From Clostridia bacterium (lineage in GTDB: Bacteria > Bacillota > Clostridia > Christensenellales > Aristaeellaceae): 46,064 nucleotides of DNA. Below, piece after piece: positions 17,306-25,314 of this stretch. Location of the stretch: contig JAFRHH010000032.1 in assembly GCA_017433405.1 (NCBI GenBank), positions 1-46,064 of the forward strand, in the 5' to 3' direction. The notes below the pieces were generated by a model. The model was given only the letters and a program-made list of their open reading frames with translations. It did not search any database and was not told where the DNA came from. How positions within the stretch are numbered: the stretch's first letter is position 1; the number at the start of each line of letters is the position of its first letter. The position numbers and the translations under genes are program-made.

Positions 17306-18699
17306 CACGCGTTGGCCTCCTCTTGGGGGATATCGATCTCCGGGTCATAGAGGCCGCAGGCGGTCTTCCCATGCCCCTTGACGCGAAGCAGTGCGGTATC
17401 GGCGCACTTGAAGAGATCCTGCCCCTCCCGAAGCTGCTCCTTGAAGGCCATGCCGGCGCTGATGGAGATGACGGAACGCCTGTCCTTTCCGGAGGTGTCG
17501 GTCAGCTCGGCGTTGATCAGATCCATTTTGGCATGCAGCACATCCGCGTGACTCAGCCCGGTGTTGCGCATCAGAATCACGAACTCATCCCCGCCGATCC
17601 GGCAGAGAATATCCTCCTCCCGGAAATGGGCCTGAATCGTCTGAGCGACGGTGACCAGCACGTGATCGCCGACATCGTGCCCGAATTCATCGTTAAAGTG
17701 TTTAAACCGGTCCACATCCACGATGATCAGCCCCCCGTGCTCATCCGCGCTGCAGGCCTTATAGGCGGACTCGAAGGCCGCCCGGTTCAGCACCCCGGTC
17801 AGCGCGTCATGGGAAGCCGTATAGGACAGGGCCTCCTGCTTTTCCACGTTATCCTTCAGCACCGCGTTATAGGCTTCCGCCATATGCCGGACTTCGTAGC
17901 TGCCCTTGACCGGGATCGGCTCCCGCCGGTCCAGCACCCCGATGCTTTCCTGAATCGGGTGGATCATCAGGAACCGGTTGGCCAGCAGCGCCAGCACCGC
18001 CAGCAGAATCACGAAGATGATCAGCAGCATCTGGCTTTTCAGGACGGACTGGACGAGATTTTCCTCCCGCTTAAAGTCGGCGGTGGCTTCCTGGGAAAGC
18101 TTCTGGTGATTCTGGTTGATCTCCTCCGACATGCGATTCTGAATGCTTATGAAGGTTTCCGAGCTCAGCAGATCACGGGCGGCCTGCCTTTTTTCCTCCG
18201 GTGAAAGGGCGGCATCCGCCTCGGAAAGCTTTGCCTCCTGCAGGAAGGCGGGATAGGCCTGCAGCGGAACGCGCAGCGTTTCCGCGTGGAGCCGCAGGGC
18301 CCTGGTTTCCATCTGATCCAGCTCCCAGAAGGCGGAGAGGGCGGCGTCCTGATGCTGGAGCGCTTCGGTGATTTCACTTCGGTTTCGGAGATGCGCCGTG
18401 GCGGCCAGCTGCCCGTTCAGGGCGGCGCGCTGCCCCTCGATCGCGAAAACGTGGCCTGGCTCCCCATCACCCAAAAAGGAGAGACATTCCTGCAGTATGG
18501 AAGCGGAAAGGGAATCCAGCATACCGGTGGTCTGCTGCGAGGCGAGATACTGATCGGTGACGGAAAAGACGGTTTGGAAGGCGGAGCGGATCTGCCCCGT
18601 GCTGAGCACCAGGGCAATCGCCAGCAGCAGGCCGACGACGATCAGCAGCACGTTGAACCAGTTCATGCGAATTCCTGAACTGAACAGCTTTTTTTTCAA
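17305..18699 (-). CDS. Membrane-bound diguanylate cyclase (GGDEF)
   Basis: 464 residues. A membrane segment near residues 14-34 and a second near 220-245 bracket an extracytoplasmic helical sensor of about 190 residues, rich in Gln, Glu and Ala, likely a four-helix bundle. A short linker leads to the GGDEF domain (DALTGVLNRAAF onwards). The active motif GGDEF is at 369-373, and the inhibitory-site RxxD (REED) lies five residues before it, so catalysis with product inhibition is expected. Product: c-di-GMP from two GTP. I chose TTG 18699 because AGAGGAGGT stands just upstream and a promoter further upstream would otherwise overlap the coding sequence. Confidence 0.9.
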   Translation of the reverse strand: MKKKLFSSGIRMNWFNVLLIVVGLLLAIALVLSTGQIRSAFQTVFSVTDQYLASQQTTGMLDSLSASILQECLSFLGDGEPGHVFAIEGQRAALNGQLAATAHLRNRSEITEALQHQDAALSAFWELDQMETRALRLHAETLRVPLQAYPAFLQEAKLSEADAALSPEEKRQAARDLLSSETFISIQNRMSEEINQNHQKLSQEATADFKREENLVQSVLKSQMLLIIFVILLAVLALLANRFLMIHPIQESIGVLDRREPIPVKGSYEVRHMAEAYNAVLKDNVEKQEALSYTASHDALTGVLNRAAFESAYKACSADEHGGLIIVDVDRFKHFNDEFGHDVGDHVLVTVAQTIQAHFREEDILCRIGGDEFVILMRNTGLSHADVLHAKMDLINAELTDTSGKDRRSVISISAGMAFKEQLREGQDLFKCADTALLRVKGHGKTACGLYDPEIDIPQEEANA

Positions 18700-18748
18700 C
18701 AGCGGCGCACCTCCTCTGCCGTTTTCCCGGCAAACACATATCCTTGAA

Positions 18749-18777
18749 AGAATACCATAGTCTTCCTTTTTATTCAA
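18749..18777 (-). promoter_or_regulatory. Promoter of the diguanylate cyclase operon
   Basis: On the minus strand TTGAAT (18777-18772) and TATTCT (18754-18749) have a 17-base spacer. It supports the downstream TTG start at 18699. The rest of the gap to 18890 is AT-richer and I see no gene in it. Confidence 0.65.
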
Positions 18778-18892
18778 GGGGAAAGGACAAAAAAGTTACA
18801 CAGAAATCTGAGGAAATCAAGTTTTGTGTAATTCTCGTGTAATTATGGCATTTTTATCCATCGTTACCCCACGAGGAGGAGCCGGAGCCGAT

Positions 18893-18922
18893 TTGAGGGA
18901 ATCCGGGTCCCTGTGATATACT
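18893..18922 (+). promoter_or_regulatory. Promoter of the pseudouridine synthase gene
   Basis: TTGAGG (18893-18898) and TATACT (18917-18922), spacer 18 bases. It occupies the place where full repeat copies carry their first hairpin. Confidence 0.6.
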
Positions 18923-18931
18923 GGCGATGGC

Positions 18932-18975
18932 TCATCCGGACAGAATAGCAGACGTGAAGGGCCGTTCACAGAGGC
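18932..18975 (+). repeat. Dispersed intergenic repeat, copy D (3' half only)
   Basis: TCATCCGGACAGAATAGCAG, then ACGTGAAGGGCCGTTCACAG and AGGCAA. The ATTTTGT stem is absent. The ribosome site part has decayed (AGAGGCAA), and the start codon lies about 50 bases further on. Confidence 0.75.
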
Positions 18976-19025
18976 AACAGGCGCCGCCGGAACCGGCGAT
19001 GAATCGACAGAAAGGCAGGGAAGCC

Positions 19026-19922
19026 ATGGAATATGTGGTCGGAGAAGCCGAGTCCGGGAAGCGGCTTCGGGAGATTCTGAGGGGATCGGCGGGCGTCAGC
19101 CGGACGGCGCTGAAGAGCGCCAAATGGAACGGGCGCCTGTTTCTGAACGGAGCGGAAGCCCATACGGACGCCGTCGCCCGGGCGGGGGACCGGATCCGGA
19201 TCGACTGGGCCGAACCGGAGCCGGTTTATCGGCTCACCCCCTGCTTCCTTCCCTTCGGCGTGGCTTACGAGGACGATCATCTGCTGGTGGCGGACAAGCC
19301 GGCGGGGATGGCCAGCCAGAGCAGCCGGAATCATCCGGACGACTCCCTGGAAAACGCCGTTTTCGCCCGGGCCGGCTGCCCGGAGGATTTTATCTACCGG
19401 CCGGTGAACCGGCTGGATAAGGGAACCGGCGGGCTGATGGTGATCGCCAGGACGCCTCACTGCCAGCACCTTTTGCAAAAGCAGCTGCATACCTCCGCCT
19501 TCCGGCGCCGCTATCTTGCCCTGGCGGAGGGCTGCCCGAAGGCGCGGGAGGGAATCCTTCGCCTGCCCATCCGGAAAGCGGAGGGCGCGACCATCCGCCG
19601 GGAGGTTCATCCGGAGGGAAAGCCCTCCGTGACCCGCTACCGGGTGCTCTCGGAGAAAGGGGGGGACAGCCTGATGCTGCTGGAGCTGGAAACCGGGCGC
19701 ACCCACCAGATCCGGGTCCACCTGAGCGCCATCGGCTGCCCGGTGGCGGGGGATTTCCTGTACGGCCGGGAGGATCCGGAACGGTTTCCCGGATGCTTCG
19801 CGCTGCACAGCGCGGGGCTTGAGCTTTACCATCCGATGACGGGGGAGACGCTGCGGCTGACCTCGATTCCCGCCTGGGCGGGAGAACTGGACCCCGCTGT
19901 TCTTTTGGTGGACTTCCATTGA
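19026..19922 (+). CDS. RluA-family pseudouridine synthase
   Basis: 298 residues. An S4-like RNA-binding region covers about residues 1-60 (EYVVGEAESGKRLREILRGS ... GDRIRIDW). The catalytic domain has the RLDKGTGG motif with the catalytic Asp at 131; the family norm is RLDxxTSG, so the serine is a glycine here. The late motif GRTHQIRVHLSAIGCPVAGD is intact. It converts uridine to pseudouridine in rRNA or tRNA; the target position (RluD-, RluC- or RluA-like) is not decidable. I chose ATG 19026 for the immediate EYVVGEAE opening; ATG 18999 is an alternative. It is probably a single-gene unit between two promoters. Confidence 0.88.
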   Translation: MEYVVGEAESGKRLREILRGSAGVSRTALKSAKWNGRLFLNGAEAHTDAVARAGDRIRIDWAEPEPVYRLTPCFLPFGVAYEDDHLLVADKPAGMASQSSRNHPDDSLENAVFARAGCPEDFIYRPVNRLDKGTGGLMVIARTPHCQHLLQKQLHTSAFRRRYLALAEGCPKAREGILRLPIRKAEGATIRREVHPEGKPSVTRYRVLSEKGGDSLMLLELETGRTHQIRVHLSAIGCPVAGDFLYGREDPERFPGCFALHSAGLELYHPMTGETLRLTSIPAWAGELDPAVLLVDFH

Positions 19923-19947
19923 CTTCCTTCCTTAAAATAGGTAAACT
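19919..19947 (+). promoter_or_regulatory. Promoter of the acyl-CoA synthetase-iorAB operon
   Basis: TTGACT (19919-19924) and TAAACT (19942-19947), spacer 17 bases. The -35 box overlaps the stop of the upstream gene, and AAAGGA follows at 19976. Confidence 0.75.
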
Positions 19948-19991
19948 ATGGAAAACCTGACGGCAAAAAACCTGAAAGGAATGTGGAACAG

Positions 19992-21626
19992 ATGACCATT
20001 GTTGACCTGCTGGAAAGAAATGCCCGGGAGTGGCCGAACGACACGGCGCTGGTGGAGATCAACCCCGATCAGCCGGAGACCCGCCGCATCACCTGGCATG
20101 ACTACGAGCTGGTGGAGCCCAGCGTCCGGCAGCCCCATTACCGCCGGGAGATGACCTGGGCGGTTTTTGATGAAAAGGCCAACCGGGTGGCTAATATGCT
20201 GCAGAGCCACCACGTGGGCCGGGGACATAAGGTCGCCATCCTGATGATGAACTGCATCGACTGGCTGCCGATCTATTTCGGCATTCTGAAAACCGGGGCG
20301 GTGGTCGTCCCCATGAACTTCCGGTATTCCGCCGCTGAAATCGAATACTGCCTGAACCTGTCGGAGAGCGATGTGCTGGTTTTCGGGCCGGAATTCATCG
20401 GGCGGATCGAGGAAATCGCGGATCGGATTCCCCAGGTGGCGCTGGTGTTTGAAGGCCCCGGCTGCCCCAGCTTCGCGGAGGACCTGGTGGAGCTGATCAA
20501 TGAATCCAGCTCCACCTTTCCACCCTGCGCCCTGACGGAGGAGGACGAGGCGGCGATTTATTTTTCCTCCGGAACCACCGGCTTTCCGAAGGCGATTCTG
20601 CATAAGCACCGCAGCCTGATTCACTCCGCCCGGGTGGAGCAGGCGCATCACGGCCAGACCCGGGAGGACAACTTCCTGCTGATTCCGCCGCTGTATCATA
20701 CCGGCGCCAAGATGCACTGGTTCGGCAGCCTGATCAGCGGCAGCCGAGCCGTGATCCTGAAGGGAACCAGGCCCCAGACGATCCTCGAGGCGGTCTCCGG
20801 CGAGAAATGCACCATCGTCTGGCTGCTGGTTCCCTGGGCCCAGGATATCCTGACGGCGCTGGACAGCGGGGAGCTGAAGCTTTCGGACTATCAGCTGGAT
20901 CAGTGGCGGCTGATGCACATCGGCGCCCAGCCGGTGCCCCAGAGCCTGATTAAGCGGTGGCTGCAGTATTTCCCGAAGCATCAGTACGATACCAACTACG
21001 GGCTGAGCGAATCCATCGGGCCGGGGGCGGTGCATCTCGGCATCGAGAACGTCCGGAAGGTCGGCGCCATCGGCGTTCCCGGCTATGGCTGGGAGGTAAG
21101 GATCTGCAGGCCGGACGGGAGCGACGTGGATCAGGGAGAGGTCGGAGAGCTCTGCCTGAAGGGCCCCGGGGTGATGGTCTGCTACTATAATAACCCCCAG
21201 GCGACGGCGGAAACGCTGAAGGACGGCTGGCTGCTGACGGGAGATATGGCCCGGCAGGACGAGGAGGGCTTCATCTACCTCGTGGACCGGAAGAAGGACG
21301 TGGTCATTACCGGCGGCGAAAACCTGTATCCGGTGGAGATCGAAAACTTCATGGCCGCCTATCCGCCCATCAAGGACGTGGCGGTCATCGGACTGCCGGA
21401 CGCCCGGCTGGGCGAGATCGCCGCGGCCATCGTGGAGCTGGTTCCCGGCTCCGCGGCGACGGTGGAGGATATTCAGGAATTCTGTCTCGGCATGCCGCGG
21501 TACAAGCGGCCCCGGAAGATCATTCTGGCGCCGGTTCCCAGAAACGCCACGGGGAAGATCGAGAAGCCGAAGCTGCGGAAGATGTATGGCGGCGAAGGCC
21601 TGGTGGACACGCAGAACAGATCGTGA
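19992..21626 (+). CDS. AMP-forming acyl-CoA synthetase
   Basis: 544 residues, class I adenylate-forming enzyme. The P-loop-like YFSSGTTGFPKAILHKH, the NYGLSE motif, LLTGDMARQDEEGFIYLVDR and the C-terminal NATGKIEKPKLR with its catalytic lysine are all present, so it should activate a carboxylic acid with ATP and load it on CoA. The acid cannot be read from the sequence. Its neighbour is iorAB, whose reversible reaction uses aryl-acetyl-CoA, so an arylacetate such as phenylacetate or indoleacetate is a reasonable guess. ATG 19992 is preferred; a GTG lies nine bases upstream. Confidence 0.9.
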   Translation: MTIVDLLERNAREWPNDTALVEINPDQPETRRITWHDYELVEPSVRQPHYRREMTWAVFDEKANRVANMLQSHHVGRGHKVAILMMNCIDWLPIYFGILKTGAVVVPMNFRYSAAEIEYCLNLSESDVLVFGPEFIGRIEEIADRIPQVALVFEGPGCPSFAEDLVELINESSSTFPPCALTEEDEAAIYFSSGTTGFPKAILHKHRSLIHSARVEQAHHGQTREDNFLLIPPLYHTGAKMHWFGSLISGSRAVILKGTRPQTILEAVSGEKCTIVWLLVPWAQDILTALDSGELKLSDYQLDQWRLMHIGAQPVPQSLIKRWLQYFPKHQYDTNYGLSESIGPGAVHLGIENVRKVGAIGVPGYGWEVRICRPDGSDVDQGEVGELCLKGPGVMVCYYNNPQATAETLKDGWLLTGDMARQDEEGFIYLVDRKKDVVITGGENLYPVEIENFMAAYPPIKDVAVIGLPDARLGEIAAAIVELVPGSAATVEDIQEFCLGMPRYKRPRKIILAPVPRNATGKIEKPKLRKMYGGEGLVDTQNRS

Positions 21627-21630
21627 CACG

Positions 21631-21677
21631 GAACAGGGAAACAGAATGACAGACGTGAACTGATCTATACAGAGGAG
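21631..21677 (+). repeat. Dispersed intergenic repeat, copy E (3' half only)
   Basis: ACAGAATGACAGACGTGAAC, then TGATCTATACAGAGGAG. The first hairpin is missing and the right arm of the third is degenerate (CTATAC). The AGAGGAG at 21671-21677 is the ribosome site of iorA, nine bases before its ATG. Confidence 0.78.
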
Positions 21678-21686
21678 AAACAGGGA

Positions 21687-23444
21687 ATGAAAAAGCTGCT
21701 GATCGGCAATGAAGCGGTGGCCTGGGGGCTGTATCACGGGGGCCTGGGGCTGGTTTCCAGCTATCCGGGAACCCCCTCCACCGAAATTACGGAATTTCTG
21801 GCGCTGCACGACGATATCCATTCGGAATGGGCGCCCAACGAAAAGGTGGCCGCGGAGGTCGCCTTCGGCGCGAGCCTGGCGGGGATGCGCTCTGCCTGCG
21901 CCATGAAGCACGTCGGCCTGAACGTGGCCGCGGATCCGCTGTTCACCCTGAGCTATACCGGCGTGACGGCGGGCATGGTGATCTGCGTGGCGGACGATCC
22001 CGCCATGCATTCCTCCCAGAACGAGCAGGATTCCCGGCACTACGCCATCGCGGCCAAGGTGCCGATGCTGGAGCCCTCCGATTCCGCGGAGGCCTATGCC
22101 TTTGCCCGGTCCGCCTTCCATCTGAGCGAGGAGTTCGATACGCCGGTGCTTATGCGCATGTGCACCCGGATCGCCCACAGCCAGTGCATGGTGGAGCTGG
22201 GGGAGCGGGAAAACGTTCCGATGAAGGACTATGTCAGGCAGCCGGCCAAGTATATCATGATGCCGGCCTATGCCAAACAGAAGCATCCCGTCGTCGAGGA
22301 GCGGACCCGCCGCCTGGCGGCCTATGCCGAGAGCTGCCCCTATAACCGGGCGGAATACGCGCCGGCTTCCGAAATCGGGATCGTCACCTCCGGATGCAGC
22401 TATCTGTATGTCAGGGAGGTCTTCGGCGACAGCGTCAGCGTGCTGAAGATCGGCATGCCTCATCCGCTGCCGGATCAGATGATCCGGGAATTCGCCTCCC
22501 GGGTCAAAAAGCTGTATGTGGTGGAGGAGCTGGATCCCATTCTGGAAAACCACATCCGGAGCCTGGGTATTCCCGTCCGGGGCCAGGAGCTTTTCTCCGC
22601 TGTCGGAGAGTTCAGCCAGAAGACCATCCGGGACGCCTTCCGGGCCGAAGGCCTGATGCTGGAGGAGCCGGAGGCCCAGGGAACGGTTCCGCCGGTTCCC
22701 GGCCGGCCGCCGATGATGTGCGCTGGATGCCCGCACCGGGGAATGTATTATACGCTGGTCAAAAACAGGATCACCGTCCTCGGCGACATCGGCTGCTATA
22801 CCCTGGGCGCCGTGGCGCCGCTGAACGCGCTGGATTCCACCCTGTGTATGGGAGCGAGCGTTTCCGGCCTCCACGGGTTTAACGCGGCCCGGCGGGAGGA
22901 GACGGAGCGGAAGACTGTGGCGGTGATCGGGGACAGCACCTTCATGCACAGCGGCATGACGGGGCTGGTCAATATCGCCTATAACGCGACCAATTCCACC
23001 GTCATTATTCTGGACAACAGCATTACCGGCATGACCGGCCATCAGCAGAATCCGACCACGGGGTACAATATCAAGGGGGATCCGGCCGCGAAGGTGGATC
23101 TGGAGGCCCTGTGCCGGGCGCTCGGCATCCGGCGGGTGCGGGTGGTGGATCCCTACGATCTGAAAGCCTGCGAGGAGGCGGTGCTGGAGGAGCTGGCGGC
23201 GGAGGAACCCTCCGTCATCATCTCCCGGCGGCCCTGCGTGCTGCTCAAGTATGTGAAGGCGAAGGCGCCCCTGACGGCGGACGCCGGGAAGTGCCGCGGC
23301 TGCAGGAAGTGCATGAAGCTGGGCTGCCCCGCCATCAGCTTCCGGGAGGGAAAGGCCTGCATCGACCGGACCCTCTGCGTCGGCTGCGGGGTCTGTGAAC
23401 AGCTTTGCGCCTTCGGCGCCATCGGAGGAGGGGAAAAGGCATGA
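21687..23444 (+). CDS. iorA: Indolepyruvate:ferredoxin oxidoreductase, alpha subunit
   Basis: 585 residues. Pyrimidine-binding domain at the N-terminus (LGLVSSYPGTPSTEITEFL, then NEKVAAEVAFGASLAG); the thiamine-diphosphate domain carries CAGCPHRGMYYTL, DIGCYTLGAVAPL and GDSTFMHSGMTGL with IILDNSITGMTG. The C-terminus is a ferredoxin-like module with two 4Fe-4S motifs: CRGCRKCMKLGC starting near residue 536, and CVGCGVCEQLC. It oxidatively decarboxylates aryl 2-oxo acids to aryl-acetyl-CoA, or runs in reverse, with ferredoxin. It shares four bases with iorB. It follows an acyl-CoA synthetase. Confidence 0.96.
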   Translation: MKKLLIGNEAVAWGLYHGGLGLVSSYPGTPSTEITEFLALHDDIHSEWAPNEKVAAEVAFGASLAGMRSACAMKHVGLNVAADPLFTLSYTGVTAGMVICVADDPAMHSSQNEQDSRHYAIAAKVPMLEPSDSAEAYAFARSAFHLSEEFDTPVLMRMCTRIAHSQCMVELGERENVPMKDYVRQPAKYIMMPAYAKQKHPVVEERTRRLAAYAESCPYNRAEYAPASEIGIVTSGCSYLYVREVFGDSVSVLKIGMPHPLPDQMIREFASRVKKLYVVEELDPILENHIRSLGIPVRGQELFSAVGEFSQKTIRDAFRAEGLMLEEPEAQGTVPPVPGRPPMMCAGCPHRGMYYTLVKNRITVLGDIGCYTLGAVAPLNALDSTLCMGASVSGLHGFNAARREETERKTVAVIGDSTFMHSGMTGLVNIAYNATNSTVIILDNSITGMTGHQQNPTTGYNIKGDPAAKVDLEALCRALGIRRVRVVDPYDLKACEEAVLEELAAEEPSVIISRRPCVLLKYVKAKAPLTADAGKCRGCRKCMKLGCPAISFREGKACIDRTLCVGCGVCEQLCAFGAIGGGEKA

Positions 23445-24016
23445 AAACCACCAGCGTAATGATCGTCGGCGTCGGCGGCCAGGGACGCCTGCTGGCCTCG
23501 AGGCTGCTGGGGACGGTGCTGACGGACGAAGGATACGATGTCAAGGTCAGCGAGGTTCACGGCATGAGCCAGCGGGGCGGAAGCGTCGTCACCTACGTTC
23601 GCTATGGGGACAGCGTTTACAGTCCCATCGTTACGGAGGGAGAGGCGGACTATATCATCAGCTTCGAGAAGCTGGAGGCCGCCCGCTATGCCGGCTGCCT
23701 GCGGAAGGGCGGCAGGATCATCGTCAATACCCAGCGGATCGATCCCATGCCGGTGATCACCGGCGCGGCGGAATATCCCGAAAACATCCTCGAGGAGCTG
23801 AAGGAGGCCGGTTTCCTGGTGGACGATTTTGACGCGCTGACCCCGGCGCTGGAGGCCGGGAGCCCGAAGGCGGTCAATATCGTGCTGATGGGCCATTTTG
23901 CCGCCTGCACCTCCATCGGACGGGAACGATGGCTGGCGGCGCTGGAGAAGGTCGTCCGGCCGAAGTTCCTGGAGATGAACCGGAAGGCCTTTGATCTCGG
24001 CTACGCCGGGAAGTAA
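23441..24016 (+). CDS. iorB: Indolepyruvate:ferredoxin oxidoreductase, beta subunit
   Basis: 191 residues, the usual size of IorB, the gamma-like domain subunit that completes the 2-oxoacid:ferredoxin oxidoreductase. It opens MKTTSVMIVGVGGQGRLLAS and contains SEVHGMSQRGGSVVTYVRYG, both strong family signatures. ATG 23441 overlaps the iorA stop and is preceded by GGAGGAGG at 23424-23431. It ends the operon; a repeat copy and a convergent gene follow. Confidence 0.95.
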   Translation: MKTTSVMIVGVGGQGRLLASRLLGTVLTDEGYDVKVSEVHGMSQRGGSVVTYVRYGDSVYSPIVTEGEADYIISFEKLEAARYAGCLRKGGRIIVNTQRIDPMPVITGAAEYPENILEELKEAGFLVDDFDALTPALEAGSPKAVNIVLMGHFAACTSIGRERWLAALEKVVRPKFLEMNRKAFDLGYAGK

Positions 24017-24039
24017 AAAAACGTTCATGGGGGGCGAAG

Positions 24040-24131
24040 ACCGATTTTGTCCGCGGACCGCGTCAGCGGGAGCGGTTACAAAATCGTCATCCGAACAGAA
24101 TGACAGACGTGAACTGCCGTTCACAGAGGTG
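24040..24131 (+). repeat. Dispersed intergenic repeat, copy F (full length, between convergent genes)
   Basis: The best-formed copy. GATTTTGTCCGCGG ... GAGCGGTTACAAAATCGTC makes the first stem, CCGCgtcaGCGG the inner hairpin, GTCAT/ATGAC the middle stem, GTGAAC/GTTCAC the third. It ends AGAGGTG instead of AGAGGAG. It lies after iorB and before the end of an opposing gene, so it has no start codon to serve. Confidence 0.9.
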
Positions 24132-24140
24132 AAAAGACGC

Positions 24141-25046
24141 TTACATGCCGGCGGGTGAAGGCGGACAGAGGATCCGAACCGCCTCGTGGAGATTCACGAT
24201 TTCCTGAACCCGGGCGGAAACGGCTTCCTCTCCGTCGAGGGACCAGCTGATTTCCCCGTCGGCGACGATTTCAAAGCGGCGGCTCCGCAGAAAGACCAGG
24301 CTCGGATCCCCATAATTCTTTCCCCGGAGGGCGGCCAGGATCCGGTTCAGGGCCAGGAGATCCACGGGGAAGGGGATCAGAAGGGTTTCGAAGAGACCGT
24401 CGCTCATATGAACCACGTTTTCATCCAGCTTCAGCACGCCGCCCAGGGAGGTGGAGTTGCAGATGGCCCCGAAGATGTAATCATCTTCAACCTCCCGGTC
24501 ATCGGTCCGGATCTTCAGATGGATGGGACGGATGTCGGCCAGGGACCGGATCCCCTCCAGAATGTAAGCCACATGGCCCAGCAGGTTTTTAGCGTTCTGG
24601 GGCGTGGAATAGGAGACGGAGGAAAAGAGGCCGAAGGAAGCGGTATAGGTAAAATAACGGTTCGGCCCGAAGCGGCCGACGTCAAGCACCCTGGGCACAC
24701 CCCGCAGCAGGTCCCGGCAGGCCTGCATCAGATTCGTGCTGAGCCCGAGGCCGGCGGCGAAATCATTGGTGCTGCCGGCGGGAAGATAGCCGACGGGCGT
24801 CCGGTGATCCCCGGCGAGCAGCCCCGTGACGGCCTCGTTCAGGGTGCCGTCCCCGCCGCAGACGATCAGAAGATCGTAATCCGAGGCCCATTTCCGGGCC
24901 CATTCGCAGGCATCCCCCCGTGCCCGGGTCAGCATCACCGCGGGCAGGAAATCCGCTTCGCCGAGGAGGGCCAGCCAGTCCGGTAGAAAGCGCCGCCACT
25001 GACGGGTTCCGGAGGCCGGGTTAATAATCAGGAGCACTTTTTTCAT
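24141..25046 (-). CDS. Diacylglycerol kinase-family lipid kinase
   Basis: 301 residues, YegS/DgkB type. It opens MKKVLLIINPASGTRQWRR, has the ATP-binding GGDGTLNEAVTGLL motif (GGDGT) and the LPAGSTNDFAAGLGL signature, then a C-terminal beta domain with FGAICNSTSLGG. It would phosphorylate diacylglycerol or a similar lipid at the inner membrane face. ATG 25046 is favoured by the INPASG opening; AAGGAGG lies 14 bases upstream, slightly long. Transcribed away from xpt. A TTGACA/TATTCT pair upstream has only a 14-base spacer, so I do not call a promoter. Confidence 0.9.
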   Translation of the reverse strand: MKKVLLIINPASGTRQWRRFLPDWLALLGEADFLPAVMLTRARGDACEWARKWASDYDLLIVCGGDGTLNEAVTGLLAGDHRTPVGYLPAGSTNDFAAGLGLSTNLMQACRDLLRGVPRVLDVGRFGPNRYFTYTASFGLFSSVSYSTPQNAKNLLGHVAYILEGIRSLADIRPIHLKIRTDDREVEDDYIFGAICNSTSLGGVLKLDENVVHMSDGLFETLLIPFPVDLLALNRILAALRGKNYGDPSLVFLRSRRFEIVADGEISWSLDGEEAVSARVQEIVNLHEAVRILCPPSPAGM

Positions 25047-25174
25047 CGTGGGAATCCGAACCTCCTTCTGACGCGGGACCGCGCCCATTGCTTTTCCATA
25101 GTTTACCATAAACGGGCGGAGAATACAAATCAATAAAAATGTCAAGATTTAATCCTTTTGAAACAGGTTTTTCC

Positions 25175-25203
25175 TTGTAATATTCGGGTTTTGGGAATAT
25201 AAT
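25175..25203 (+). promoter_or_regulatory. Promoter of xpt
   Basis: TTGTAA (25175-25180) and TATAAT (25198-25203), spacer 17 bases. Transcription should start near 25210, about 105 bases before the coding start. The spacer is almost filled by the first copy of a 16-bp direct repeat. Confidence 0.8.
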
Positions 25204-25236
25204 GCATCTGTTCCGTTTCTTAATATTCGGGTTTTG
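25178..25236 (+). promoter_or_regulatory. Two copies of a 16-bp direct repeat (PurBox-like operators)
   Basis: TAATATTCGGGTTTTG occurs at 25178-25193, between -35 and -10, and again at 25221-25236, just past the expected transcription start. The minus-strand reading AAACCCGAATATT agrees with the Firmicutes PurBox (AWWWCCGAACWWT) at 11 of 13 places. Placement fits control of xpt by a PurR-like protein; the identity of the regulator is inference. Confidence 0.6.
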
Positions 25237-25314
25237 AGCGGTTTCAGCCCTCGGAACGGAACGGAATGTTCGTGTTTTATATCGTTCGCAGAGGAGTTTA
25301 CAGGAGGCGTCCCC

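Noticed and set aside
19932..23042. Minus-strand open frame of over 1000 codons opposite the acyl-CoA synthetase and iorA
   Set aside because: It is a shadow of GC-rich coding sequence: no domain, composition rich in His, Gln, Gly and Arg, and both opposite genes are certain. The same applies to long frames at 2356-4101, 10474-12858 and 25021-27276.
25115..25141. Minus-strand promoter for the lipid kinase (TTGACA ... TATTCT)
   Set aside because: The spacer is only 14 bases and no better -10 fits, so I did not list it.
25204..25314. Purine riboswitch ahead of xpt
   Set aside because: I could not find the conserved three-way junction core; the direct repeats better explain regulation.
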